From positions 558,001-622,000 of the forward strand of contig JAFKFH010000004.1 of the NCBI GenBank assembly GCA_017307375.1: a DNA stretch of 64,000 nucleotides, in the 5' to 3' direction. Source of the DNA: Alphaproteobacteria bacterium (GTDB taxonomy: Bacteria; Pseudomonadota; Alphaproteobacteria; Ferrovibrionales; Ferrovibrionaceae). The notes beneath the pieces were generated by a model that saw only the letters and a program-made list of their open reading frames with translations, made no database searches and was not told where the DNA came from. Positions within the stretch are counted from its first letter, which is position 1. Each line of letters starts with the position of its first letter. The translations under genes were made by a program, and so were the position numbers. This document shows positions 55,567 through 63,990 of the stretch, one piece after another.

Positions 55567-56315
55567 AGGTCACCGTCCTGGGCTGCGGTTCCTCGCCTGG
55601 CGTGCCGCGCATCGACGGCTCGTGGGGTGATTGCGACCCGAACGAACCGCGCAACCGGCGCCGGCGGTCGTCGATCCTGGTGCAGACCGACGCGACCTCC
55701 GTCCTGGTCGATACCAGCCCCGACCTGCGCGAGCAGTTCATTTCCGCCGGCGTCAAGCATCTCGATGCGGTGGTCTGGAGCCACGATCACGCTGACCAGA
55801 CCCACGGCATCGACGACCTGCGCTACCTGACCCTGGTGATGCGCCGGCAGATCGAGGCCTGGGGCGACCAGATGACGCTCGACCGGCTCCAGGCCAAGTT
55901 TCGCTACTGCTTCGAGGGGCATGCCGGTTATCCGGCGATCCTCCAGGCCCGGTTGATCCCCGGTCGGTTCGCGATCGGCGACATTCCGATCGAGCCGATC
56001 GAACAGGATCACGGCACCATTCCCTCGCTGGGGTTCCGGTTCGGCGACATCGCCTACAACAACGATGTCGTGCGCCTGTCCGATCGCGCGTTCGAACAGC
56101 TCGCCGGGGTCAAGGTCTGGATCGTCGACGCGTTGCGCTATCTGCCCCATCCGACCCATACGCATGTGGCCCAGACGCTCGAGTGGATCGCCCGGGTCAA
56201 GCCGGAGCGTGCGATCCTGACCAACATGCATGTCGACCTCGACTATCGAAAGCTTGCCGCCGAACTGCCGCCGGGCGTCGAGCCAGCCTATGACGGCATG
56301 GTGATCGAGGTCTGA
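55563..56315 (+). CDS. PhnP-like MBL-fold phosphodiesterase
   Basis: A 250-residue metallo-beta-lactamase-fold protein. It starts KVTVLGCGSSPGVPRIDGSW, typical of the PhnP (phosphoribosyl cyclic phosphate phosphodiesterase) group. The metal motif HDHADQTHG follows, then VVRLSDRAFEQL. No phosphonate genes are nearby; the constant position behind metG and tatD suggests a housekeeping phosphodiesterase. ATGA overlap with tatD and TGATG overlap with the ELM1 gene. Confidence 0.9.
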   Translation: MKVTVLGCGSSPGVPRIDGSWGDCDPNEPRNRRRRSSILVQTDATSVLVDTSPDLREQFISAGVKHLDAVVWSHDHADQTHGIDDLRYLTLVMRRQIEAWGDQMTLDRLQAKFRYCFEGHAGYPAILQARLIPGRFAIGDIPIEPIEQDHGTIPSLGFRFGDIAYNNDVVRLSDRAFEQLAGVKVWIVDALRYLPHPTHTHVAQTLEWIARVKPERAILTNMHVDLDYRKLAAELPPGVEPAYDGMVIEV

Positions 56316-57307
56316 TGAACCTCGAGCCGGGCAGGGGGCTGTGCTGGGCGCTGACCACCGGCGAGGCCGGCCACCAGTCCCAGGCCATCGGCATCGCCGA
56401 GGCGATCGGCTACCCCGCCCCGGTCAACAAGGTCGTGCGGGTCGCCAAGCCCTGGTCCTGGGCGCCGGTCGGGCTGCTTCCGACGCCGGTTTCGGCGATC
56501 GCAGGCGAGGGCATTACCCCACCCTGGCCCGAATTGATCGTCTGCTGCGGCCGCCGCGCCGCCCTCGCCGCCCTGGCGATCAAGCGCGCCGCCGGCGGGC
56601 GTCCGAAACTCGTCTGCGTGATGGATCCGCGCGCCGGCCGCGCTCGCTTCGACGTGCTGGTGGTGCCCGAGCACGACCCGGTGCGCGGGGCGAACGTCGT
56701 CGTCACGCAAGGCGCCCCTCACCGTGTCACCCGCGCCCGCCTGGCGGCGGCGGCGGCAGAGTTCGCCGCGCTGGCCGATGGCCTGCCGCGGCCGCTGCTG
56801 GCGGTTCTGATCGGCGGTTCCAACGGCGTCTATCACCTCGATTCCGACTGGGCGGCCGGGTTCGGCCGGCGGCTCCGCGCGCTGGGTTGCGGCCTGCTCG
56901 TCACCGCGTCGCGACGAACGGGCGAGTCCGCCGCCCGCAGCCTTTCCGCAGCCCTTGCCGGCAGCGCGCACCGCTTCTGGTCGCCTTGGACCGACGGGGC
57001 TGGACCGAACCCCTATTTCGGCTATCTGGCGCTTGCGGACCAGATCCTGGTGACCTCCGATTCCGTCTCGATGATCTCCGAAGCCTGCGCCACTGGCCTT
57101 CCCGTGCTGGTCGAGCGGCTGCCAGCCAAAGGCGATCGAGCCAAGTTCGAACAATTTCATCAAAGGCTTATAGATAAGAATCTAATAAATTGGTTCAATA
57201 ATGAGCCGCAATCATGGCCCAACGGCCGCCTCGACGATATGGATGCGCTGGGTGACGAACTGAGGGGGCGGCTGCATATCGCTGGTCGCGCGAAAGTCTC
57301 GCAATAG
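56315..57307 (+). CDS. mitochondrial fission ELM1-family protein
   Basis: A 330-residue DUF1022/ELM1 protein: CWALTTGEAGHQSQAIGIAEAIGY at the start, then PRLKLVCVMDPR-like and LIGGSNGVYHLDSDW segments, and the TSDSVSMISEACATGLPVLVER motif. The fold resembles glycosyltransferases of GT-B type. In plants ELM1 affects mitochondrial division; the bacterial role is unknown. The last 60 bases are more AT-rich than the rest. Coupled to the PhnP-like gene. Confidence 0.87.
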   Translation: MNLEPGRGLCWALTTGEAGHQSQAIGIAEAIGYPAPVNKVVRVAKPWSWAPVGLLPTPVSAIAGEGITPPWPELIVCCGRRAALAALAIKRAAGGRPKLVCVMDPRAGRARFDVLVVPEHDPVRGANVVVTQGAPHRVTRARLAAAAAEFAALADGLPRPLLAVLIGGSNGVYHLDSDWAAGFGRRLRALGCGLLVTASRRTGESAARSLSAALAGSAHRFWSPWTDGAGPNPYFGYLALADQILVTSDSVSMISEACATGLPVLVERLPAKGDRAKFEQFHQRLIDKNLINWFNNEPQSWPNGRLDDMDALGDELRGRLHIAGRAKVSQ

Positions 57308-57406
57308 AGGTCGATGGCGATATTCGAACACGTGTTGCCTTCAATTCCGGAATACAGCGCAGCGTGATACAAGACCGGTAGCAAAGCCGCGCCTGCCGGA
57401 GACGAT

Positions 57407-58255
57407 GTGAACCAGGTTTCAAAGTCCTTCGAATCCGATTTCCTGTCGGAGGCGCTGGTCCAGCAGATCGATGCTTGCGATCGGAATGAGCTCGTTCCAC
57501 TTCTCCTTCGCGTTTTTGCCGAGAGCCAGCCCGTCCTGGAAGCCGGATGTGGCAGCGGTCGCTGGTGCGGCTGGTTCCTGCGCCGGGGCATCGCCTGCGA
57601 CGGTGTCGACTGGTCGCAGGAACTGTGCGACAGAGCGGCGCGCGAATTCCCGCAGGCGCGCTTCTTCGCCTGCGATATGGCCTCGGTCCCCGTGCCGGAC
57701 GGCAGCTATGGCGGAATTATCGCGCTCGGGTCGATCGAACATACCCAGGATGGGCCGCAAGCCATGCTGCGCGAGTTTCGCAGGCTGTTGCGACCCGGCG
57801 GCCGGGCCTTGATCACCGTGCCCTTCGGCAGCCCATTGCGCCGTCTGGCGTCGCCATTTGCCAATCTGTCCCTGACCGTCAAGGCGATCCCGCAGCTCCG
57901 GCGTCTTTTCGGCAAGCGCGTTGGACCCACCAGGCTCGCCAATGCCCGCAAGGGGCCGCGGCACGACTGGCTGCCGTTCTTCAGCAACGACGAGCAAGGC
58001 TGGTTCTTCTACGAATATCGCTTCACCCGGTCGCAGATGCGCAGCTTCCTGGCGGAAGCGGGGCTTGCCGTCCGCGAGGAGTTCGTGGGTTTCCATGACG
58101 AGGGTATCCTGCATCACTTCGGCCGCCTGGCCGGCCGCTTCGATCGCCAACGGGTCGCCGTCGACTTTACGCCGGTCGGTCGATTGTTGCGGGCGGTCCT
58201 GCCGGTCGGAATTGCCGGGCACATGCTGTGCTATCTGGTCGCGCGTGATGACTGA
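57407..58255 (+). CDS. class I SAM-dependent methyltransferase
   Basis: A 282-residue methyltransferase. Motif I is VLEAGCGSGRWCGWF at about 43-57, motif II FFACDMASVPVPDGSYGGII, and LLRPGGRALITVPFG is the post-IV region. The C-terminal portion (FYEYRFTRSQMRSFLAEAG) is typical of Methyltransf_11 proteins in polysaccharide loci. GTG at 57407 has CGGAG upstream. Followed after five bases by a glycosyltransferase, so a role in a surface glycan or lipid is likely but unproven. Confidence 0.88.
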   Translation: MNQVSKSFESDFLSEALVQQIDACDRNELVPLLLRVFAESQPVLEAGCGSGRWCGWFLRRGIACDGVDWSQELCDRAAREFPQARFFACDMASVPVPDGSYGGIIALGSIEHTQDGPQAMLREFRRLLRPGGRALITVPFGSPLRRLASPFANLSLTVKAIPQLRRLFGKRVGPTRLANARKGPRHDWLPFFSNDEQGWFFYEYRFTRSQMRSFLAEAGLAVREEFVGFHDEGILHHFGRLAGRFDRQRVAVDFTPVGRLLRAVLPVGIAGHMLCYLVARDD

Positions 58256-58260
58256 AACCG

Positions 58261-59496
58261 GTGCTCGCAACCGGGACGGGCAGGGTACCTGACTTGGGCC
58301 GGGCCTGGTCAGAGGGGCGACGCATCGGCGTTCTGGGGCCGGTTGCCCTCGCCGATTTCGACGATCTCCTGCCCGGGCAAGACCTGGCCGGCGATCGCCT
58401 GCCCGGCCTCGGTGGCCCGCCGGTCCACTGGCATGTTCGGGAATTGCTGCGGCGCGGCCGGCGGGTCACGTTGTTCACGCTGGATCCAACGATCGACGGC
58501 GAGCGCGTCTTCGAAGGCGATCGGCTGAAGATCTGCGTCGGCCCCTACACGCGGCATCGGGGCAGGGCGTTTTTCAGACGCGAGATCGGCTATCTGCGCG
58601 ATGCGCTGCGGCGCGAACAGCCGGATATCCTCAGTGCCCATTGGACATACGAATTCGCGGCGGCGGCGATCGCCAGCGGTATCCCGCATGTGGTGACCGC
58701 GCATGATGCGCCCTGGCGGATCCTGCGCCACAATCCGTCGCCCTATCGCCTCGTGCGAACGGCCATGGCATACATGGTCGGCCGGACGGCACGGCGCCTG
58801 GTGGCCGTATCGCCCTATGTCGCCGATCATCTGCGTCGTTTCGGGTTTCGCACCGGCGCGATCGACGTCATCCCGAATGCGCTGCCACCGATCTTGACGG
58901 GCAAGCAGTCAGCGCGGCGGACCTCGGGAACCGAGCCGGTTTTTGCCGGCATTTTCAGTGGCGGCTGGGACGGGCTAAAGAACGGCGCGACGCTGATCGA
59001 AGCCTTCGCCATGGTACGCCGGCGACTGCCCGGGGCACGCCTGCTGCTGGTGGGGGCGGAGTGCGGACCCGCTGGCCCGGCGGCCGCCTGGGCCAGCGCC
59101 CGGGGCCTGGATGTCGGCGTCCGGTTCGCCGGGCGGCTGCCGCATCCGCACGTCCTCGATTGGCTGGGCACGGAAATCGACGTCCTGGTCCATGTCTCGC
59201 GCGAGGAGGCCTTCGGCCTGACATTGATCGAGGCCGCTGCTTGTGGCGTCCCGGTTATCGCCGGCAGGGACAGCGGTGCCGTGCCCTGGATCCTGGGCGA
59301 TGGCGCCTACGGCCAGTTGGTCGACGTGGGCTCAGCTATCGCCGTCGCCCAAGCAATGATGGATCTTGCCCAGAACGAAGGCCGGCGCAGCGCGCTCGCC
59401 GCTGCCGCAAGACGGGCGGCACGGGAGCGCTTTGACATAGTCGCGGTAACCGATCGCTACGAGGACATCTTTGCAAGCCTGAGCCGGCAGACCTGA
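58261..59496 (+). CDS. GT4-family glycosyltransferase
   Basis: A 411-residue GT-B enzyme. The N-terminal domain carries GGPPVHWHVRELLRRGRRV. The C-terminal donor-binding part has IFSGGWDGLKNGATLIEAF, the EEAFGLTLIEAAACGVPVIA motif (ExFG-EAxAxG type), and DSGAVPWIL. It moves a sugar from a nucleotide donor in cell-envelope glycan building. It forms a small unit with the methyltransferase upstream. GTG start at 58261 follows the preceding stop by five bases. Confidence 0.88.
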   Translation: MLATGTGRVPDLGRAWSEGRRIGVLGPVALADFDDLLPGQDLAGDRLPGLGGPPVHWHVRELLRRGRRVTLFTLDPTIDGERVFEGDRLKICVGPYTRHRGRAFFRREIGYLRDALRREQPDILSAHWTYEFAAAAIASGIPHVVTAHDAPWRILRHNPSPYRLVRTAMAYMVGRTARRLVAVSPYVADHLRRFGFRTGAIDVIPNALPPILTGKQSARRTSGTEPVFAGIFSGGWDGLKNGATLIEAFAMVRRRLPGARLLLVGAECGPAGPAAAWASARGLDVGVRFAGRLPHPHVLDWLGTEIDVLVHVSREEAFGLTLIEAAACGVPVIAGRDSGAVPWILGDGAYGQLVDVGSAIAVAQAMMDLAQNEGRRSALAAAARRAARERFDIVAVTDRYEDIFASLSRQT

Positions 59497-59592
59497 CCCG
59501 GGCCAGGCTGTGCACAACCGCCCTGCTCCGAATCCCAGCATTGATTTTCCATAATATATATTATCCGATCTTCGGTTCGATCCTGCGGCTGG
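59497..59592. other. short convergent intergenic region with AT palindrome
   Basis: Between the stops of the glycosyltransferase (+) and the diguanylate cyclase (-). It contains a perfect 14-bp palindrome ATAATATATATTAT at 59551-59564, very AT-rich for this genome. It could work as part of a bidirectional terminator. Nothing else was seen. Confidence 0.45.
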
Positions 59593-61017
59593 TCATGATG
59601 CCACGCTGTCGCGGCTTTCCTTGGCCCGATAGAGCGCGGCGTCGGCGCGTCGGAGCAAGCCGTCCGTGCCGTCGTCGCCGTCCAGTTCGGCAATGCCGGC
59701 GCTGATCGTTTGCGGCCAGCCCAGCCCGAAGTCATGCCGTCGCGCCGCCTGGCGCAGGTCATCGCCGAGGCGTCGGGCCTGGTCCGCCGTCGTGGCTGGG
59801 CACAGGATCAGGAATTCCTCGCCGCCCCAGCGGCCGACGATGGGCCCCTTGCCTGCCGTGGCGATGAGGATGCCGGCAAGATCACGAAGGACCTGGTCGC
59901 CGGTCAGATGGCCGTGCCGGTCGTTGACGAGCTTGAAATGGTCGAGATCGATCAGGATCACGGCCAGCGTATGGCCATGATGCTGCGCGCGTTCGATTTC
60001 CTTCAGCAGCCGTTCGTCGAGCGCCGTCCGGTTGTAGAGGCCGGTCAGCCGGTCGGTTTGCGACAACTGACGCAGCCGGGCGTTGGCCTGTCGCAGCTTC
60101 AGCGCCCAGACGAGGTTCGAGGCCAGGATGATGGTGAAGCCGAGGACCAGGTTGCGCAGCAGCGTGTAGTCGATGGCGGTCTGCACGTTGATCGACACGT
60201 GCCGGTTGGCGATCTGGTTGCGTTCCTGGGGCGTGATCGTGGCGATCGCGCGGTCCAGCATGGGGCGTAGCTCTGCCCGCTCCTTGCGGATCCCGACCCG
60301 CAGCCTGTTCTCGTAGCCGGGTATCTGGCCCGATACCTTCAGGTTGAACCATCCCTCCTTCTTGATCGTGTAGACCGCGACCGTCAACGACCGGATCGTC
60401 AGGTCGGCCTTGCGGTCGGACACCATGGCGAAACTGTCGGCTTCGCTTTCGGTGGTGATCACCTTCAGGCCGGGAAAATCGCGGCGCACCCGTTCCTCGA
60501 TCGACGTGCCCGCCGGCAAGACGAGGGTCTTGTCGGTTTCGGCGGCGAGGTCGGCGATGAACGGGTGGTCTTCGCGGGTGACGATGACGTTGGGATCGAC
60601 GAACAGCGGCTGGGTGAACACCAGCCATTCCTCGCGCTTCGGCGTCTGATTGAGGAAGCTGAGGATATCGCAGTCGCCGCGGCGCGACGCGGCAAGGCTT
60701 TCTTCCCAGTCTCGGGTCGGATGCAGGGCGAGCGCCAGCCCCGCACGGTCGGCGGCCAGGCGGAGCAGGTCGGCGGCGATCCCTTCATGGGTGCCGCTGC
60801 GATTGATCACCTCGTAAGGCGGCCAGTCCGGGTCGACACAGAAGCTGATGGTATCGCCAAGCCCCGGGGCGAATTCCGCCATGGCCGGCGGTGGCGTTGC
60901 CACCGCAGTCGCGAAGACGACCATGAGCAGCAACAGGCTGTCGCACCAGGACCTGATCGTGCCCCTGCCCGACTGGCAAGATGTTGCATCGCTGATGGTC
61001 GGGGCTGATCCGGGCAA
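59593..61017 (-). CDS. diguanylate cyclase with periplasmic solute-binding sensor
   Basis: A 474-residue inner-membrane protein. After an N-terminal signal/anchor (LLLLMVVFATAVATPPPAMA) comes a family 3 solute-binding domain (about 50-270; DPDWPPYEVINRSG, then DLAAETDKTLVLPAGTSIEE), a membrane helix near 285-305, and a GGDEF domain with active site GGEEF near 400. It should make c-di-GMP in response to a periplasmic small molecule. The N-terminus before the signal is uncertain; a start nearer the hydrophobic stretch is possible. Confidence 0.9.
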   Translation of the reverse strand: MPGSAPTISDATSCQSGRGTIRSWCDSLLLLMVVFATAVATPPPAMAEFAPGLGDTISFCVDPDWPPYEVINRSGTHEGIAADLLRLAADRAGLALALHPTRDWEESLAASRRGDCDILSFLNQTPKREEWLVFTQPLFVDPNVIVTREDHPFIADLAAETDKTLVLPAGTSIEERVRRDFPGLKVITTESEADSFAMVSDRKADLTIRSLTVAVYTIKKEGWFNLKVSGQIPGYENRLRVGIRKERAELRPMLDRAIATITPQERNQIANRHVSINVQTAIDYTLLRNLVLGFTIILASNLVWALKLRQANARLRQLSQTDRLTGLYNRTALDERLLKEIERAQHHGHTLAVILIDLDHFKLVNDRHGHLTGDQVLRDLAGILIATAGKGPIVGRWGGEEFLILCPATTADQARRLGDDLRQAARRHDFGLGWPQTISAGIAELDGDDGTDGLLRRADAALYRAKESRDSVAS

Positions 61018-61209
61018 TGGGCGGTCCAGAAACCAATCAAGAAATATGTTTACAAGGCGGTAATTGATCTCGCGAATCGGTCTTCACGCCGAGTCGTCTT
61101 GTGATAGACTGTCATCATCGAGTGGCAAAACAAAAACCGGCGCATGCCCCCGGCGATCACCCGTCGTCGCGGTTCCGGCCAAGACGCCGACGTTTATCGG
61201 GGATGAAAC

Positions 61210-61344
61210 ATGAACCAGAAATCGAGCGACCAGCAAACTCGTCTCTATCACATGTTCGAAAATCTGCTCAGGCAGGCCAATACCCCGGCCATCGGCCCGC
61301 GCCTCGGCTGGGTCGACACGGTCGCCGAGCCCAAGCGCCAGTAG
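61210..61344 (+). CDS. small 44-residue protein
   Basis: An ORF with GGGGA seven bases ahead of the ATG, coding for MNQKSSDQQTRLYHMFENLL, then RQANTPAIGPRLGWVDTVAE and a short basic end. It has a plausible amphipathic helix and normal codon choice. The family is unknown to me. It is 61 bp upstream of a hairpin and lies in the 192-bp gap between the diguanylate cyclase (divergent) and mazG. Confidence 0.5.
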   Translation: MNQKSSDQQTRLYHMFENLLRQANTPAIGPRLGWVDTVAEPKRQ

Positions 61345-61376
61345 TTCCGGATACCGACCGCGCGGAGCGGCGCGGC

Positions 61377-61408
61377 CGGGCAGGGCGAGCATTGCCCCGC
61401 CCTGCCCG
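61377..61408 (+). terminator. perfect 11-bp inverted repeat ahead of mazG
   Basis: CGGGCAGGGCG at 61377-61387 and CGCCCTGCCCG at 61398-61408 are exact inverse complements around a ten-base loop, 19 bp before the mazG ATG. No T run follows. It could terminate the small gene or act as an attenuator in the mazG leader. Confidence 0.6.
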
Positions 61409-61427
61409 CCTCGCCATACTCCGCGGC

Positions 61428-62291
61428 ATGACGAAACCGGAAATTCACCCGAACGGGGCGGCGGCAACGCCTGCGGATAAGGCAACTGCCGCCCTCTCGC
61501 GGCTGATCGCGATCATGGCGCGGCTGCGCGATCCCGACGGCGGCTGCCCGTGGGATATCGAGCAGACCTTCGCCACCATCGCCCCCTATACGATCGAGGA
61601 GGCCTACGAAGTCGACGAGGCCATTCGGGCCGGCGACATGGCGTCCCTGCGCGAGGAACTCGGCGATTTGCTGCTGCAGGTCGTGTTCCACGCCCGGATG
61701 GCCGAGGAAGCCGGCCTGTTCGATTTCGCCGAGGTCGCGACGGTCATCGGCGACAAGATGTTGGCGCGCCACCCGCATGTCTTCGGCAATGTCGATATCG
61801 CCGATGCCGAGGCGCAGACGAGGCATTGGGAAGCGTTGAAGGTGAAGGAGCGCGCGGCGAAGGCCGCTGCCTCAGGCAAGGCGGCCAGTGTCCTCGACGG
61901 CGTGGCGCTGGGCCTACCGGCACTGGTCCGTGCCATCAAGCTGCAGAACCGCGCGGCCCGGGTCGGGTTCGACTGGCCGACCATCGGCCCGGTCTTCGAC
62001 AAGATGACCGAGGAGATTGCGGAATTGCGGGCCGAGATCGAGCAGGGCGCATCCCCTGCCCGGCTCGAAGACGAGTTCGGGGACATCCTTTTCGTTTTCG
62101 CCAATCTCGCCCGGCATCTGAAGATCGAGCCCGAGCAGGCGCTGCGCGGGGCCAATGCCAAGTTCGTGCGCCGCTTCACCCGGATCGAGGCGCTGCTGGC
62201 CGAACGCGGCAAGACCCCGGAGCAGTCCACCCTCGAAGAGATGGACGCGCTCTGGGATCAGGCTAAGGCGGAAGAGAAGAAAGGCAGTTAG
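61428..62291 (+). CDS. mazG: nucleoside triphosphate pyrophosphohydrolase MazG
   Basis: A 287-residue, two-domain all-alpha NTP pyrophosphatase. The first domain has the family signature RDPDGGCPWDIEQTFATIAP and EEAYEVDEAIRAGD, then ELGDLLLQVVFHARMAEE; the second repeats RLEDEFGDILFVFANLARHL. It removes non-canonical NTPs. The ATG at 61428 is used; the longer frame overlaps the small protein and hairpin. It ends one base before the inositol-monophosphatase stop on the other strand. Confidence 0.94.
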   Translation: MTKPEIHPNGAAATPADKATAALSRLIAIMARLRDPDGGCPWDIEQTFATIAPYTIEEAYEVDEAIRAGDMASLREELGDLLLQVVFHARMAEEAGLFDFAEVATVIGDKMLARHPHVFGNVDIADAEAQTRHWEALKVKERAAKAAASGKAASVLDGVALGLPALVRAIKLQNRAARVGFDWPTIGPVFDKMTEEIAELRAEIEQGASPARLEDEFGDILFVFANLARHLKIEPEQALRGANAKFVRRFTRIEALLAERGKTPEQSTLEEMDALWDQAKAEEKKGS

Positions 62292-62292
62292 T

Positions 62293-63114
62293 TCAGGGCT
62301 TTGGCGTGAAGATTTCATCCCGGAGCCAGCCGAACCGCTCGTCGTCCGGTGCTGCCATCATCGGGGCTGCCACGTCGAGATCGCCGGGCCGGTAGCGCGC
62401 CCCGTTGTCCATCCGGCGGACGACGCCGCCCGCTTCCTCGACGATCAGGGCGCCGGGTGCGTGATCCCAGGGATAAGTGCGCTGGAAATAGGCGAAGTCG
62501 ACCCGGCCCTCGGCCACGGCGACATATTCCTGTGCGGCCGAGCGCATCATGATCCATGACCCGAGCTTCTTCAGCTGGCGCACGACGTGGACCGCGAATT
62601 CCGGCTCGCCGAAGCGGATGTTGGGAATGCCCGACATGTAGGCGAGGCTCGGCGCCTTGGCGACCTTCAGCCGGCGGTCGCCGACGAAGGCACCCGAGCC
62701 GCGCTCGGCCCGGGCGGTCCAGCCGGCCACCGGGTCGTGGATCCAGCCCGCGAGGGTTTCGCCACCCTGGACCAGCGCCACCATCACGCCGAACAGCGGC
62801 AGGCCGGCGGCGAAGTTCAGGGTCCCGTCGACCGGGTCGATGATCCAGACCGGGGCATCGCCGGCGATCGCCCGCATCACCTCGGGATTTTCCGAACATG
62901 CTTCCTCGCCGACCACGCGCGATCCCGGCAGCATGGCGGCAAGCGCGGGGGTCAGCAGGCGCTCGGCGTCCAGATCGGCCTGGGTGACGACGTCGGCCGG
63001 CCCGGTCTTCTCGATCGCGGCGAAGCGGTCGGCGCTGCGGAAACGGGGCATCACCACCTCGGCGGCGACGCCCTCGATCAGCGCGGTCACCCGCGCGATG
63101 TCGATGCTGCTCAT
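62293..63114 (-). CDS. inositol monophosphatase-family phosphatase
   Basis: A 273-residue Mg-dependent phosphatase. Metal-binding signatures are GEEACSE, the IDPVDGTLNFAAGLP motif near 80-94 and YPWDHAPGALIVEEAGG near 205-221. The family includes inositol, histidinol and 3'-phosphoadenosine 5'-phosphate phosphatases; the substrate is not certain. The ATG at 63114 is chosen; a TTG 12 codons upstream is weaker. It is divergent from the thiamine genes. Confidence 0.9.
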   Translation of the reverse strand: MSSIDIARVTALIEGVAAEVVMPRFRSADRFAAIEKTGPADVVTQADLDAERLLTPALAAMLPGSRVVGEEACSENPEVMRAIAGDAPVWIIDPVDGTLNFAAGLPLFGVMVALVQGGETLAGWIHDPVAGWTARAERGSGAFVGDRRLKVAKAPSLAYMSGIPNIRFGEPEFAVHVVRQLKKLGSWIMMRSAAQEYVAVAEGRVDFAYFQRTYPWDHAPGALIVEEAGGVVRRMDNGARYRPGDLDVAAPMMAAPDDERFGWLRDEIFTPKP

Positions 63115-63180
63115 GCCCGGCGTTGTAGGCGCCGGGCTGGCGGTTGACAAGCCGCCACGGCCGGATATCTTGGCCGCATT

Positions 63181-63258
63181 GTGACACGGGGTGCCGGATG
63201 GCCGGCTGAGATCACACCCGCATCACCTGATCTGGTTCGCACCAGCGTAGGGACGTCA
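63181..63258 (+). promoter_or_regulatory. TPP riboswitch (thi box)
   Basis: Conserved elements occur in order: GGGGTGCC at 63188-63195, CTGAGA at 63206-63211, ACCC at 63216-63219, ACCTGATC at 63225-63232, the CTGG/CCAG hairpin, and GCGTAGGGA at 63245-63253. The closing P1 stem is GTGAC (63181-63185) with GTCAC (63254-63258). Binding of thiamine pyrophosphate would lower expression of thiE and the following gene. About 90 bp lie between it and thiE, with C-rich stretches that could mask the GGGGAG ribosome site. Confidence 0.95.
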
Positions 63259-63348
63259 CCGTGAGCCGTTCGAGCCTTCCGATCCCCCATCTGCCGATCG
63301 AAGTGCCTTGCCGCCCGCGCCCCTGCGCTCAGCCGGGGAGTATCGGGC

Positions 63349-63990
63349 ATGGGCCGCGCCGATTTTGATCTTTCGCTCTATCTGATCGCCGACGTCGAAG
63401 GCGCCCGGGGGGCCGACCTCGTCGCCATAACCCGGGCCGCGCTCGCCGGCGGCGCGACGCTGGTGCAACTGCGCGCCAAGTCGATCGATGGCGGCGCCAT
63501 GGTCGACCTTGCCCGCGCGTTGCTGGCAGAGACCCGTGCGGCAGGCCGCCGGCTGATCGTCAACGACCGCATCGACGTCTGCCTCGCCGCCGGGGCCGAT
63601 GGCGCCCATGTCGGCCAGGACGACATCGCCCCGGCCGATGCGCGCGCGATGCTCGGCCCCGACCGCATCCTCGGCCTTACCGCCTCGAGCCCGGCCGAGT
63701 TGCGACGTTTCGATGCCGCCATCGTCGACTATGTCGGCATCGGGCCGGCCTACCCGACTGCGAGCAAGGACACGCCGAAACCGGTGCTCGGACCCGACGG
63801 GGTAGGGCGGCTGGCCCGCACCCTGCCCTGCCCGGCCGTCGGCATCGGCGGGATCGGCCCGGGCCGTGCGGCCCCGGTCATCGCGGCCGGTGCCGGCGGG
63901 GTCGCCGTGATCGGTGCCCTGTGCGGCGCAGCCGATCCGGCGGCGGCGGCCCGGCAACTGATCGACGAAATCAACGAGGCCCGTTCATGA
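63349..63990 (+). CDS. thiE: thiamine-phosphate synthase
   Basis: A 213-residue TIM-barrel enzyme joining hydroxymethylpyrimidine diphosphate and thiazole phosphate to thiamine phosphate. Motifs are LVQLRAKSIDGGAMV, LIVNDRIDVCLAAGADGAHV (with GQDD), and the GIGPAYPTASK loop. The C-terminal part has AVGIGGIGPGRAAPVIAAGA. GGGGAG is nine bases upstream. Controlled by the TPP riboswitch. ATGA overlap with the next gene. Confidence 0.95.
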   Translation: MGRADFDLSLYLIADVEGARGADLVAITRAALAGGATLVQLRAKSIDGGAMVDLARALLAETRAAGRRLIVNDRIDVCLAAGADGAHVGQDDIAPADARAMLGPDRILGLTASSPAELRRFDAAIVDYVGIGPAYPTASKDTPKPVLGPDGVGRLARTLPCPAVGIGGIGPGRAAPVIAAGAGGVAVIGALCGAADPAAAARQLIDEINEARS

